Assembly: GCA_900544675.1 (NCBI GenBank)
Contig: UQVZ01000003.1
Span: 66,130 to 130,129, forward strand
Direction: 5' to 3'
Length of the DNA stretch: 64,000 nt
DNA from: an uncultured Bacteroides sp.
GTDB taxonomy: Bacteria; Bacteroidota; Bacteroidia; Bacteroidales; Bacteroidaceae
The notes beneath the pieces are model-generated. The model searched no databases. It was not told where the DNA came from and was given only the letters and a program-made list of their open reading frames with translations. Below are positions 8,590 through 17,292 of this stretch, in pieces (the stretch's first letter is position 1; every line of letters begins with the position of its first letter). The position numbers and the translations under genes were made by a program.

Positions 8590-11469
8590 ATGAAAATAAC
8601 ATATACACGATTCATTTTATTTGCGGCTGCCTTAGGGTTGCTTCCTGCTTACCAAAGTATTGGAGCACAGACAGCAGAAGCAAATGAGACTGACTCACTT
8701 CAGACCACAGACCCGTCTGTACAAGTAGCGTTCCGCAAGGTGGCACAGGACGATTTGTTGGGAGGCGTTTCAGTAATCAACATGGAGCAAGTGAACGAAA
8801 AGAACTATGCCACGTATAGTCTGGATAACCTGCAAGGCTATGTCGGCGGTTGGAACGGCAACTCATTATGGGGCATGGACGGCGACAATGCCGGTTACTT
8901 GGTATTGGTAGACGGAGTACCTCGCGATGCCAATAACGTATTGCCGACCGAAATCGAACAGATAACCTTCCTGAAAAGCGCATCGGCTGTAGTGCTCTAC
9001 GGAAGCCGGGCAGCGAAAGGCGTGATTTACATCACCACCAAACGTGGCAAATACCAAGAAAAATTGCAGATAGATGTACGTGCCAATACGGGATTTTATG
9101 TACCGAAAGGATATCCCAAGTATTTGGGTTCGGCAGAATACATGACCTTGTATAACGAGGCGCGTGCCAACGACGGACTGGATCCGCTATACAGTGCCGA
9201 GGATATCTACAACTACGGGTCGGGTACCAATCCGTACCGTTATCCGAGTTTGGACTATTATTCGTCGGATTACCTGAAGAAGACGTACAACCGTAGCGAT
9301 GTGACCGCTGAATTTTCGGGCGGTAACAAACGGGCGCGTTTCTACTCCAACGTAGGTTATTACCGGCAGAATGACATTTTCAACTTCGGTGAAGCCGCCA
9401 AGAATTACACCAGCCGATTGAATATCCGCGGTAACGTAGACGTCACCATCAACGATGACATCAAGGCGTATGCCAATGCCAATGCTACGTTCTACGACAT
9501 ACGTTCGGGGCGTACCACTTACGAGACAGAAGAAGGAGAAACCTACGACTACTGGACGGAAGCAGCCAGCATGCGTCCCAACCGTTTCGCACCGCTGGTT
9601 CCGCTGAGTTACATTGACCCCAATGCCCTCTCCGCATTGGAACTGATGGGTGTAAACAGCAACATCTTCGACGGGATGTTCCTTGCTGGAAGCCAGATTG
9701 ACCAACGCAATATCTTTGCCGACTACTATGCTGCCGGTTACAACAAATACACCAGCCGCCAGTTCCAGTTCGACACGGGTATTGACTTCGACCTGCATAG
9801 ACTGTTGAAAGGACTTTCGTTCCACTTCCAGTTTGCGGTAGACTATGCCACCAGCTACAACACCTCGTTCAATAATACCTACCGCATCTATACCCCGACG
9901 TGGTCGGACTATAACGGCACAGGAGTCATTACCAGTTTAGGTTATGAAGGAACGGATGAAAAGACCGGTGTGCAAACCATCAGTGGCAGTACAGACAACC
10001 AGACTATCTCTATGTCTGCTCACTTTGACTACCACACCACCATCAACAAGGCGCACAACCTGTCTGCCATGCTGCTGGTGAACGGCTATCAACAGACCAA
10101 TTCGACGGTTTACCACCGTACCAGCAATGCCAACTTAGGCATTCAGGTAGGCTACAACTATATGGGTAAGTATTATGCCGAGTTTAGCGGAGCTGCTGTA
10201 CATTCAGCCAAACTGGCAGAAGGACACCGCAATGCTTTCTCGCCGGCACTGACCCTTGCCTGGAAACTGCATCAGGAAGATTTCTTGAAAAACTCTTCGG
10301 TAGTAGATGAATTGATGTTAGGCGTATCGGGAAGTATTTTGCACCAAGACATAGACTTGGCTAACTATTATATGTATGTAGGTAACTACAACCAATCCAA
10401 TGGTGCTTGGTGGGGATGGCAAGAAACGACTAATTTGCATTCAACAAATTCATTACGTGGATCAAACGATGAATTAAGCTTTATCAAACGAAAAGAGTTG
10501 ACAGTCAGTCTCCGTACTTCATTATGGAATCGGTTAATAACGGCAGATGCCAACTTCTTTGTTAATTCGACAGAAGGTCTGCCTGTTCAACCGAGTACCA
10601 TTTTCCCAAGCTATTTCTCGACTTATTATCCTGAAGCTTCGTTTATTCCGTATGTAAACTTCAATAACAACAAGCGTGTAGGATTCGACTTTGCAGTAAA
10701 TTTCAATAAGAAAGTAGGCGAAGCTGACCTCTCGTTAGGCGTAACCGGAACTTATTACAAGACAGAAGCTACCCAACGGGACGAAAATTACGCTTATGCA
10801 TACCAGAACCGTACCGGTAAAGCTGTTGATGGTGTATGGGGACTGGAATGCGAAGGTTTTTTCCTGAATGAAGAGGATATAGCTAATTCGCCGACTCAGA
10901 ATTTTGGTGGAACAGTACGTCCGGGTGACTTGAAGTACAAAGACCAGAACGGTGACGGCGTGATTGATACCAACGATGAAGTCTACTTGGGACGTGGCGG
11001 CTGGTATGGCTCTCCGTTTACTTTGGGCATTAACTTCACTGCCAAATGGAAAAACCTTACCCTCTTTGCTTTGGGTACAGGCGGTTTCGGCGGTCATGCC
11101 TTTAAGAGCGATTCCTATTATTGGGTATATGGCGAAGGCAAGTATTCGGAAGTAGTCCGCGGACGCTGGACACCGGAAACAGCCGCAACGGCTATCTATC
11201 CGCGTCTGACTACCTTAGACGGAAACAACAACTTCCGCAACTCTACGTTCTGGCTCTACAAGACCAACCGGTTCGACCTGGCGAAAGTACAACTGACTTA
11301 CGACTTCCCGAAACGCCTGCTGCAAAAGACCTTTTTGAAAGAAGCGTCAATCTACGTAAGCGGTTCGAACCTGCTGACCATTGCTCCCGAACGTGAACTA
11401 CTGGAAAGAAATATCGGCTCTGCCCCACAGACCCGTTTCTACAATTTAGGTGTTAAGGTTACTTTCTAA
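8590..11469 (+). CDS. xusC: Second SusC-like TonB-dependent transporter, lacking the N-terminal extension
   Basis: A 959-residue SusC homologue, the second transporter in the operon. After the signal peptide (cut near YQSIGAQ) it goes directly into a short region (VQVAFRKVAQDD) and the plug (LVLVDGVPRD, SRAAKGVIYITTKRGK); the carboxypeptidase-D-like domain found in XusA is absent. The barrel ends RFYNLGVKVTF. This shorter form is the usual architecture for the second pair in xylan loci. Codon use shifts to AT-rich third positions at roughly 10370-10880, unlike the flanks. Pairing with XusD, encoded 21 bp downstream, is inferred from order. Confidence 0.92.
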   Translation: MKITYTRFILFAAALGLLPAYQSIGAQTAEANETDSLQTTDPSVQVAFRKVAQDDLLGGVSVINMEQVNEKNYATYSLDNLQGYVGGWNGNSLWGMDGDNAGYLVLVDGVPRDANNVLPTEIEQITFLKSASAVVLYGSRAAKGVIYITTKRGKYQEKLQIDVRANTGFYVPKGYPKYLGSAEYMTLYNEARANDGLDPLYSAEDIYNYGSGTNPYRYPSLDYYSSDYLKKTYNRSDVTAEFSGGNKRARFYSNVGYYRQNDIFNFGEAAKNYTSRLNIRGNVDVTINDDIKAYANANATFYDIRSGRTTYETEEGETYDYWTEAASMRPNRFAPLVPLSYIDPNALSALELMGVNSNIFDGMFLAGSQIDQRNIFADYYAAGYNKYTSRQFQFDTGIDFDLHRLLKGLSFHFQFAVDYATSYNTSFNNTYRIYTPTWSDYNGTGVITSLGYEGTDEKTGVQTISGSTDNQTISMSAHFDYHTTINKAHNLSAMLLVNGYQQTNSTVYHRTSNANLGIQVGYNYMGKYYAEFSGAAVHSAKLAEGHRNAFSPALTLAWKLHQEDFLKNSSVVDELMLGVSGSILHQDIDLANYYMYVGNYNQSNGAWWGWQETTNLHSTNSLRGSNDELSFIKRKELTVSLRTSLWNRLITADANFFVNSTEGLPVQPSTIFPSYFSTYYPEASFIPYVNFNNNKRVGFDFAVNFNKKVGEADLSLGVTGTYYKTEATQRDENYAYAYQNRTGKAVDGVWGLECEGFFLNEEDIANSPTQNFGGTVRPGDLKYKDQNGDGVIDTNDEVYLGRGGWYGSPFTLGINFTAKWKNLTLFALGTGGFGGHAFKSDSYYWVYGEGKYSEVVRGRWTPETAATAIYPRLTTLDGNNNFRNSTFWLYKTNRFDLAKVQLTYDFPKRLLQKTFLKEASIYVSGSNLLTIAPERELLERNIGSAPQTRFYNLGVKVTF

Positions 11470-11490
11470 TCCATAAACGAAACAAGAAGT

Positions 11491-13266
11491 ATGAAACATA
11501 TATTTAAACTTTTAGTCCTGCTCCCGTTGTTCGCCGCCGTAGCTTGCGATGACTTGCTCGAACCTGCCATCGAGAACAACCGGGATATCGATGCTATGGA
11601 AAATGATCCAAGCTATGCTCTTGGCGTATTAGGTAATGCATATATTTTATTACCATATAATACTTCGCCAACCAGTGATGTGGCAACAGACGATGCTGTA
11701 TCGAATGATAACAGTAATACTTGGCGTGCCATGGCTACTGGGGCTTGGACTTCGCAAAATGACCCGACCTCGCAATGGAAAAGCTGTTTTAATGCCATTC
11801 AATACATTAATCTGTTTTTAGAACATTTAGATAATGTCACCTTTGCTCTTGATGAAAATATCCAAACTATGTTTATTGATCATTATCGAGGTGAGGCTTT
11901 AGGCTTACGGGCAATCTTTATGTATTACTTATTGCGTGCTCATGGTGGAATAAGTCCTGACGGAGTATTATTAGGTGTGCCAATCAAATTAGCTTCGGAA
12001 GGCATCGGATCCGATTTTAGCCAACCTCGTAACACCTATGCTGAATGTATGGAACAATTGTTACAAGATTGTGATGATGCTATTGAATTGCTTGCTTTAG
12101 ACTATAAAGTACACACTGCAGATGAAATACCGTCTAAATATGCTAGCATGGGGGTCACAGTGTCTCATTATGATCGTGTAAACGGTGTGTTTATGGCTGG
12201 TCGTTTGAGTGGACGTATCATGGAAGCTGTTCGTGCGCAAGCAACTCTTATGGCGGCTAGTCCGGCTTTCAGTGATGGTTCGGGTATTACATGGGAAGAA
12301 GCAGCCAATAGTGCAGGTAAATTATTAAGTCGTATTGATGGACCTGCTGGTTTAGATGCGGATGGATTTACTTGGTATACCAATACATCTGAAATTGCAG
12401 GCTTAGGTAGTGGAGAAGTTCCGCCTGAAATACTTTGGAGAACCAGTTACAGTGATAGTAATACGCTGGAAGGAGATAATTTTCCGCCGAGCTTGTATGG
12501 TAATGGTCGTGTCAATCCTACGCAAAATTTGGTAGACGCTTTTCCGATGGCAAACGGCTATCCCATTGATAACAGCAACTCGGGGTATGATGCGAGCAAT
12601 CCGTATGAGAACAGAGACCCGCGCTTGGCCACTTACATCATTACCAATGGAAGTACAGCGGGAAGCGCAACCATCACTACCGGGTCGTATGGAACAAACA
12701 ACGATGCAATCAACCGGGAATCGGGACACTCTACTCGTACCGGTTACTACCTGCGCAAACATTTACGCTTCGATTGTAACCTGGATCCGAACTACAACAC
12801 CCTACAGCGTCATTATACAGCCCGTATCCGCTATACGGAAATCTTCTTGGATTATGCGGAGGCTGCCAACGAAGCTTGGGGACCGAAAGGACAAGGCTCA
12901 TTTGGATTTAGTGCTTACGATGTAATTAAAGCTCTCCGCAGCCGTGCCGGAGTAGGTGTAGATAACGGTGACCCCTATCTGGAAGAATGTGCAAACAGCC
13001 AAGACCGGATGCGTGAACTGATCCGTAACGAGCGCCGTTTGGAACTTTGCTTTGAAAACATCCGCTTCTACGATTTGCGCCGTTGGAATGCCAACCTGAC
13101 AGAAGCAGCTCAAGGAGTAAACATCACCCGGGCTGCCAATGGTACGCTGACTTATACACCGATCCAGGTGGAAGAAAGAAGCTACCAGTCGTACATGGTT
13201 TACGGCCCGATTCCATACAACGATGTATTGAACTTCGGCTTTGTACAGAATCAAGGATGGCAATAA
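11491..13266 (+). CDS. xusD: Second SusD-like surface glycan-binding lipoprotein
   Basis: A 591-residue SusD/RagB-family lipoprotein that partners XusC. The signal peptide ends AAVAC with the lipidated Cys at residue 19 followed by DD. Family features include ALGLRAIFMYYLLRAHGG near residue 150, an ANGYPIDNSNSGYD loop, RYTEIFLDYAEAANEAWG, and RNERRLELCFENIRFYDLRRWN before a C-terminal QNQGWQ. The stretch from about 11590 to 12500 is visibly AT-rich with TTA/ATT-type codons, while both ends of the gene use GC-rich third positions like the rest of the operon. That mosaic points to replacement of the central part by recombination. Confidence 0.92.
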   Translation: MKHIFKLLVLLPLFAAVACDDLLEPAIENNRDIDAMENDPSYALGVLGNAYILLPYNTSPTSDVATDDAVSNDNSNTWRAMATGAWTSQNDPTSQWKSCFNAIQYINLFLEHLDNVTFALDENIQTMFIDHYRGEALGLRAIFMYYLLRAHGGISPDGVLLGVPIKLASEGIGSDFSQPRNTYAECMEQLLQDCDDAIELLALDYKVHTADEIPSKYASMGVTVSHYDRVNGVFMAGRLSGRIMEAVRAQATLMAASPAFSDGSGITWEEAANSAGKLLSRIDGPAGLDADGFTWYTNTSEIAGLGSGEVPPEILWRTSYSDSNTLEGDNFPPSLYGNGRVNPTQNLVDAFPMANGYPIDNSNSGYDASNPYENRDPRLATYIITNGSTAGSATITTGSYGTNNDAINRESGHSTRTGYYLRKHLRFDCNLDPNYNTLQRHYTARIRYTEIFLDYAEAANEAWGPKGQGSFGFSAYDVIKALRSRAGVGVDNGDPYLEECANSQDRMRELIRNERRLELCFENIRFYDLRRWNANLTEAAQGVNITRAANGTLTYTPIQVEERSYQSYMVYGPIPYNDVLNFGFVQNQGWQ

Positions 13267-13323
13267 TAACGAACGTAATAAGACCGTAAAGAAGATTTCG
13301 GTTTGTTGAAAAACAAGCCTCAG

Positions 13324-13353
13324 CAGGTAAAGTCTCTTCACAGACTTTGCCTG
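13324..13353 (+). other. Intra-operon hairpin between xusD and xusE
   Basis: CAGGTAAAGTCT (13324-13335) and AGACTTTGCCTG (13342-13353) pair around a 6-nt loop with a single mismatch. The spacer is 166 bp, the longest gap in the operon, and the hairpin is followed by a GC-rich run but no clean T-tract. It could set mRNA stability or partial termination so that the SusC/D genes are expressed above xusE and the xylanase. Confidence 0.5.
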
Positions 13354-13432
13354 TTAAGCCGGGAGAACCGGGTGAAGCTTCTTTATTTCTTTTTGCTTAC
13401 AACCAACTATTAAAGATAAAAACAGAATCAAT

Positions 13433-14464
13433 ATGAGAAAAGCAAATTTATATTCTATACTGTTGGCAGGAATCACCGCAATGGGTATCACTTCGTGTGA
13501 AAACGGCGATGCGGAATTCCCGAACTATGATAACTCTGCCGTTTACTTTGCGCACCAGACTCCGGTACGCACCTTGGTAATGGGAGAAGATACGTATGAC
13601 ACCTCGCTCGACAACGCCCACAAATGCAAGATTTATGCGACCATGGGCGGGGCATACTCCGGAAGCGGGTCGACTGTCATTGATATTATGGTAGACGATG
13701 AGCTCTGCGACAACCTGTACTTTGCCGATGGCGTGACTCCCGTACGTCCGATGCCTGCAAATTATTATACGTTGTCGTCGGAACAGATTACGCTGAACGA
13801 GTTTGAAAACCTGATGGGAGCTGTAGAAGTGACTTTCAGTGATGCGTTTTTTGAAGACCCTGCTTCTATAGAAAACACTTATGTCATTCCCTTACGTATG
13901 GTTAATGTAGTGAATGCAGATTCTATTTTATCAGGTGTACCCAGAACTCCCAATGCAGCATGGACCAACTCGGCTATGTGGGATACGGCTCCGAAGAACT
14001 ACGTACTGTATTGTGTGAAATACATCAATAAGTGGCACGCTACGTACTTACGCCGAGGCATCGACCAGATTACAGAAGGTGGCAACACCACAACCAACGT
14101 GCGCCATGAGTATTATATGGAAGATGACGAAGAATGCAATGTAACGACCCGTAACCTGCATACGGCTGTTTTCCCTGTATCAACAACCATAGGAGACGAA
14201 ACCGTGACTTGTGACCTGTTGTTAACCTTCAACGACAACGACGAATGTACCATTACTTCAGGAACGGAAGGATTCACGGCAAGCGGAACGGGTAAATTTG
14301 TAGTAGACGGAGAAAAACAAAGTTGGGGTAACAAAGACCGCAATGCACTCTACCTGGATTATAACATTGACTTCGGAGCCAAGCAATACAACACGAAAGA
14401 TACATTAGTCGTTCAAACCCGTGGCGTGGCTTACGAAGAGTTTAGTACTGTATATAAAGAATAA
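13433..14464 (+). CDS. xusE: Surface glycan-binding lipoprotein (XusE-like, DUF1735-type N-terminus)
   Basis: A 343-residue lipoprotein with lipobox ITSC (Cys 22) followed by ENGDAEFPNYDNSAVYFAHQ. That start resembles DUF1735/BT_3987-type surface glycan-binding proteins, in which an N-terminal Ig-like domain precedes a C-terminal beta-sandwich. It occupies the xusE position of xylan loci, after the second SusD and before the secreted xylanase, and probably helps retain xylan at the surface. No catalytic motif is visible. Function is inferred from position and the lipoprotein signal. Confidence 0.8.
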   Translation: MRKANLYSILLAGITAMGITSCENGDAEFPNYDNSAVYFAHQTPVRTLVMGEDTYDTSLDNAHKCKIYATMGGAYSGSGSTVIDIMVDDELCDNLYFADGVTPVRPMPANYYTLSSEQITLNEFENLMGAVEVTFSDAFFEDPASIENTYVIPLRMVNVVNADSILSGVPRTPNAAWTNSAMWDTAPKNYVLYCVKYINKWHATYLRRGIDQITEGGNTTTNVRHEYYMEDDEECNVTTRNLHTAVFPVSTTIGDETVTCDLLLTFNDNDECTITSGTEGFTASGTGKFVVDGEKQSWGNKDRNALYLDYNIDFGAKQYNTKDTLVVQTRGVAYEEFSTVYKE

Positions 14465-14479
14465 TAACAATATATGTTT

Positions 14480-14878
14480 ATGAAAAAGCTCGCTTTAATA
14501 TTACTTTTGTGCATACCAAGCTTTATTTATGCAACAAATGATTACCTTCCAACAGGAACAGAAATTGAAGGGAAATATACCGTAACTGCTACAGGAGAGA
14601 CACATCGATTAAGCCATTATCAAACTCTTCCGAATGTCATGGCGGCTGTCGTTATTGAATTAGATAGATTACCTGACGGTGAATATTATGAAATCTATTT
14701 GCGGTATGTAAGTGATGAAAAAGACATAAATTGGCTTGTAGAACCTGATGGATATAAATGCTATTTCAATTTGGATTTAACATCAAGATCCATAAGAATA
14801 GAAGTAACTCGAAGAAAAAATTCTAGTTATCAAGGAATTATAAATGTAAGAACATTCAGTTTTTTTGTTCCTGAATAA
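14480..14878 (+). CDS. Small secreted protein of unknown function in the xylan operon
   Basis: About 132 residues starting MKKLALILLLCIPSFIYA, a clear Sec signal peptide without a lipobox Cys, then TNDYLPTGTEIEGKYTV and a short beta-rich domain of about 110 residues. An ATG two codons upstream (14474) is an alternative start. I do not recognise a family. The gene is strikingly AT-rich compared with xusE and the xylanase on either side, and is packed between them with gaps of about 15 bp. It looks like an insertion into an otherwise conserved gene order. A periplasmic or secreted carbohydrate-binding role is possible but unsupported. Confidence 0.7.
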   Translation: MKKLALILLLCIPSFIYATNDYLPTGTEIEGKYTVTATGETHRLSHYQTLPNVMAAVVIELDRLPDGEYYEIYLRYVSDEKDINWLVEPDGYKCYFNLDLTSRSIRIEVTRRKNSSYQGIINVRTFSFFVPE

Positions 14879-14893
14879 TAAAAAAGAAAACTT

Positions 14894-17182
14894 ATGAAAA
14901 AACATTATATCAATAAATTATTGCTGGGAGCACTTGCCATAGGCGCATTGTCCGCTTGTACGGACGACAGCATGCTGCCGTATGACGCAGGTTCGATGCC
15001 GGAAAGCCTCGTCCAGTATGAATACTTGAAACAATATGACGTGCTGAAAAACTATGTAAACCGCACCGAAAACCCGAACTTCAAGTTGGGTATTGCATTA
15101 GCCGCAGGCGAGTATACCCAAGGAGACTTAGTATACAGCATGGCTTGTTCCAACTTCGATGAAATGACGGCAGGAAATGAAATGAAATACGCCTCTATCG
15201 TCAGCGATGATGGGACAATGAACTTCTCTACCGTAACCAGCTTTGTAGATGCCGCCCGCCAAGCAGGCATGACCATTTACGGACATACCCTTGCGTGGCA
15301 TTCACAACAGAACAACACGTACTTAAACAGTTTGATTGCCCCGATTGTCATTCCGGGCGAAGCTGGAAACGGAGGCTACTGCATGATACTGAAGAATGCC
15401 ACAGCATCGGCCAATATTTGGGATGCGCAAACCTGGTACCAGCTTCCTACCCCGTTGCAAAGCGGCACGACTTATACGCTTAGCTTTATGGCACGGGCTT
15501 CGGCAGCTTACAACGACACACAAATCTACCTGCAATGTTCGGACGGAGGCAACCAGGAATATCCCGGCGGATTCAATGTCGGCACCGAATGGCAACAGAT
15601 TAACTTCACCTTTACACCTACCGGCGCAACGGTGGACAAGATTGCATTCAATTTCGGTACGGCAGCCATCAACATTTACATCGACAATATATCGCTGACC
15701 GGAGGAAGTGCTACCGAAAGCTTGATTCCGAACGGCGATTTCGAAGACGGGACCATTACCGGATGGACCGGATGGACACCGGGTAACTTTGAAACTATTT
15801 CGGAAGACGGAGAAGGATATAGCGAAGGTGGAAGCGAGCCTGCTTACGATGAAAGTGTCATTACCTCTTCTGATTTTGAGAACGGTATCGGAAGTTGGGG
15901 AGGCTGGGGAGGCTCGGCTACCCGTGGACAGTCGGCACAAGGAGGTGGTTATGAAAGTGACTACTCATTCGAAATCGTTAACCCGACAGCTTCCGCTAAT
16001 GCCTGGGATGTCCAAGTGGCATGGGACTTCGCAGCTCCATTGGTACAGGGCGGTACTTACCGGCTGAACATGATGATTAAAGGTTCGGTAGAAGGCAGCA
16101 TTACCGCAGGCTTGCAACGCAAATCTGATTACGCAGGCGCAGGTGACTTCCCCGCTATTCCTATCTCTACGGAATGGACAGAATATAATGCCGAAATCAC
16201 TGTAAACGGAGGAGGTGCAGACTGTGCAGACCGGTTCTTATTCAGTATCGGTAATTACGCGGGAACTATTAATATTGATAACATCACGTTATGTTACCTG
16301 AATCCTGAAGGCGGTGGTGGTGGACAAACCATCGAAATGACCCCCGAAGAAAAGAAAGACACCCTGACTTGGGCCATGGATAACTGGATTAGAGGCATGA
16401 TGGAAGCTTGCGGCGGCTATGTCACCACTTGGGATGTTGCCAATGAAACTGTATCGGGAGCTGATGGTGATGGCGATGGTTATTACGATCTCCAGTCATC
16501 CACTAACGGTGATCCTTCTACCAATTTCTACTGGCCTGATTATTTAGGTGCAGAAGATTATCTGCCTATTGTGAGCCAGGCTGCTGTGAAGTATTTTGCT
16601 GAATACGGAGGAAATCCTGCTGATTTGAAGCTGTTCGTCAACGATTTCAATCTGGAATCGTGGTGGGATGGTAACCAAAAGCTGAAGAGTCTCATTCACT
16701 GGATTGAAGTATGGGAAGCAAACGGAGCCAAGATTGATGGTATCGGTACACAGATGCATGTCAGTTACATCTTGAATGAGGCAGACCAGAAAGCTCAGGA
16801 AGATGCCATTGTCAATATGTTCCAGTTGATGGCGGCTACAGGTAAGCTTATCAAGATTTCGGAGTTGGATATGGGTATCGTGGAAAGAGCGTTTGGCGAA
16901 GGTATTCCTACTGCAGAAGTCACCTTCGAACAGCAATTGAAGATGGCTGAATTCTACCAGTTTATTATCCAAAAGTATTTCGAGATTATTCCTGCTGCTC
17001 AACGTTACGGTATTACCCAATGGTGTGCAACCGATAGCCCGGCAGATTCAGGATGGAGAGGCGGTGAACCGGTTGGCTTATGGGATAGTAATTATAATCG
17101 CAAGCCTACTTACGGAGGTTTCGCCAATGGTTTGGCAGGCAGTGTTATAGCTTCTCCTGATTATTCTGTAACAACAGAATAA
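14894..17182 (+). CDS. xyn10C: Surface endo-1,4-beta-xylanase, GH10 interrupted by two CBMs
   Basis: A 762-residue lipoprotein (lipobox LSAC, Cys 22) that should cleave xylan at the cell surface and feed the Xus transporters. The GH10 barrel is split. Its N-terminal part (residues about 45-145) ends at TIYGHTLAWHSQ. Two carbohydrate-binding modules of the CBM4/9/22 type follow (about 155-280 and 315-475, each ending IYIDNISL or INIDNITL), then a GGGGG linker. The rest of the barrel resumes at MTPEEKKDTLTWAMDNW. The acid/base Glu lies in TTWDVANETVSG and the nucleophile in ISELDMG. This insertion layout is known for Bacteroidetes surface xylanases. It is the last gene of the operon and ends before a terminator. 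Confidence 0.93.
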   Translation: MKKHYINKLLLGALAIGALSACTDDSMLPYDAGSMPESLVQYEYLKQYDVLKNYVNRTENPNFKLGIALAAGEYTQGDLVYSMACSNFDEMTAGNEMKYASIVSDDGTMNFSTVTSFVDAARQAGMTIYGHTLAWHSQQNNTYLNSLIAPIVIPGEAGNGGYCMILKNATASANIWDAQTWYQLPTPLQSGTTYTLSFMARASAAYNDTQIYLQCSDGGNQEYPGGFNVGTEWQQINFTFTPTGATVDKIAFNFGTAAINIYIDNISLTGGSATESLIPNGDFEDGTITGWTGWTPGNFETISEDGEGYSEGGSEPAYDESVITSSDFENGIGSWGGWGGSATRGQSAQGGGYESDYSFEIVNPTASANAWDVQVAWDFAAPLVQGGTYRLNMMIKGSVEGSITAGLQRKSDYAGAGDFPAIPISTEWTEYNAEITVNGGGADCADRFLFSIGNYAGTINIDNITLCYLNPEGGGGGQTIEMTPEEKKDTLTWAMDNWIRGMMEACGGYVTTWDVANETVSGADGDGDGYYDLQSSTNGDPSTNFYWPDYLGAEDYLPIVSQAAVKYFAEYGGNPADLKLFVNDFNLESWWDGNQKLKSLIHWIEVWEANGAKIDGIGTQMHVSYILNEADQKAQEDAIVNMFQLMAATGKLIKISELDMGIVERAFGEGIPTAEVTFEQQLKMAEFYQFIIQKYFEIIPAAQRYGITQWCATDSPADSGWRGGEPVGLWDSNYNRKPTYGGFANGLAGSVIASPDYSVTTE

Positions 17183-17203
17183 TTATTCAATTCTTGGTTT
17201 CAA

Positions 17204-17254
17204 ATATCCCCTTTCTGTTATGCCTATCATGGTATGCAGTGAGGGGATTTTTTT
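17204..17254 (+). terminator. Rho-independent terminator of the xus operon
   Basis: ATCCCCT (17205-17211) pairs with AGGGGAT (17242-17248) in a longer bulged stem, closed by the T-run after 17248. It sits 22 bp after the xylanase stop. Confidence 0.75.
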
Positions 17255-17292
17255 ATGGTTATAAGTTCTTCTTCTTTTTTTTGCCTTTATTA

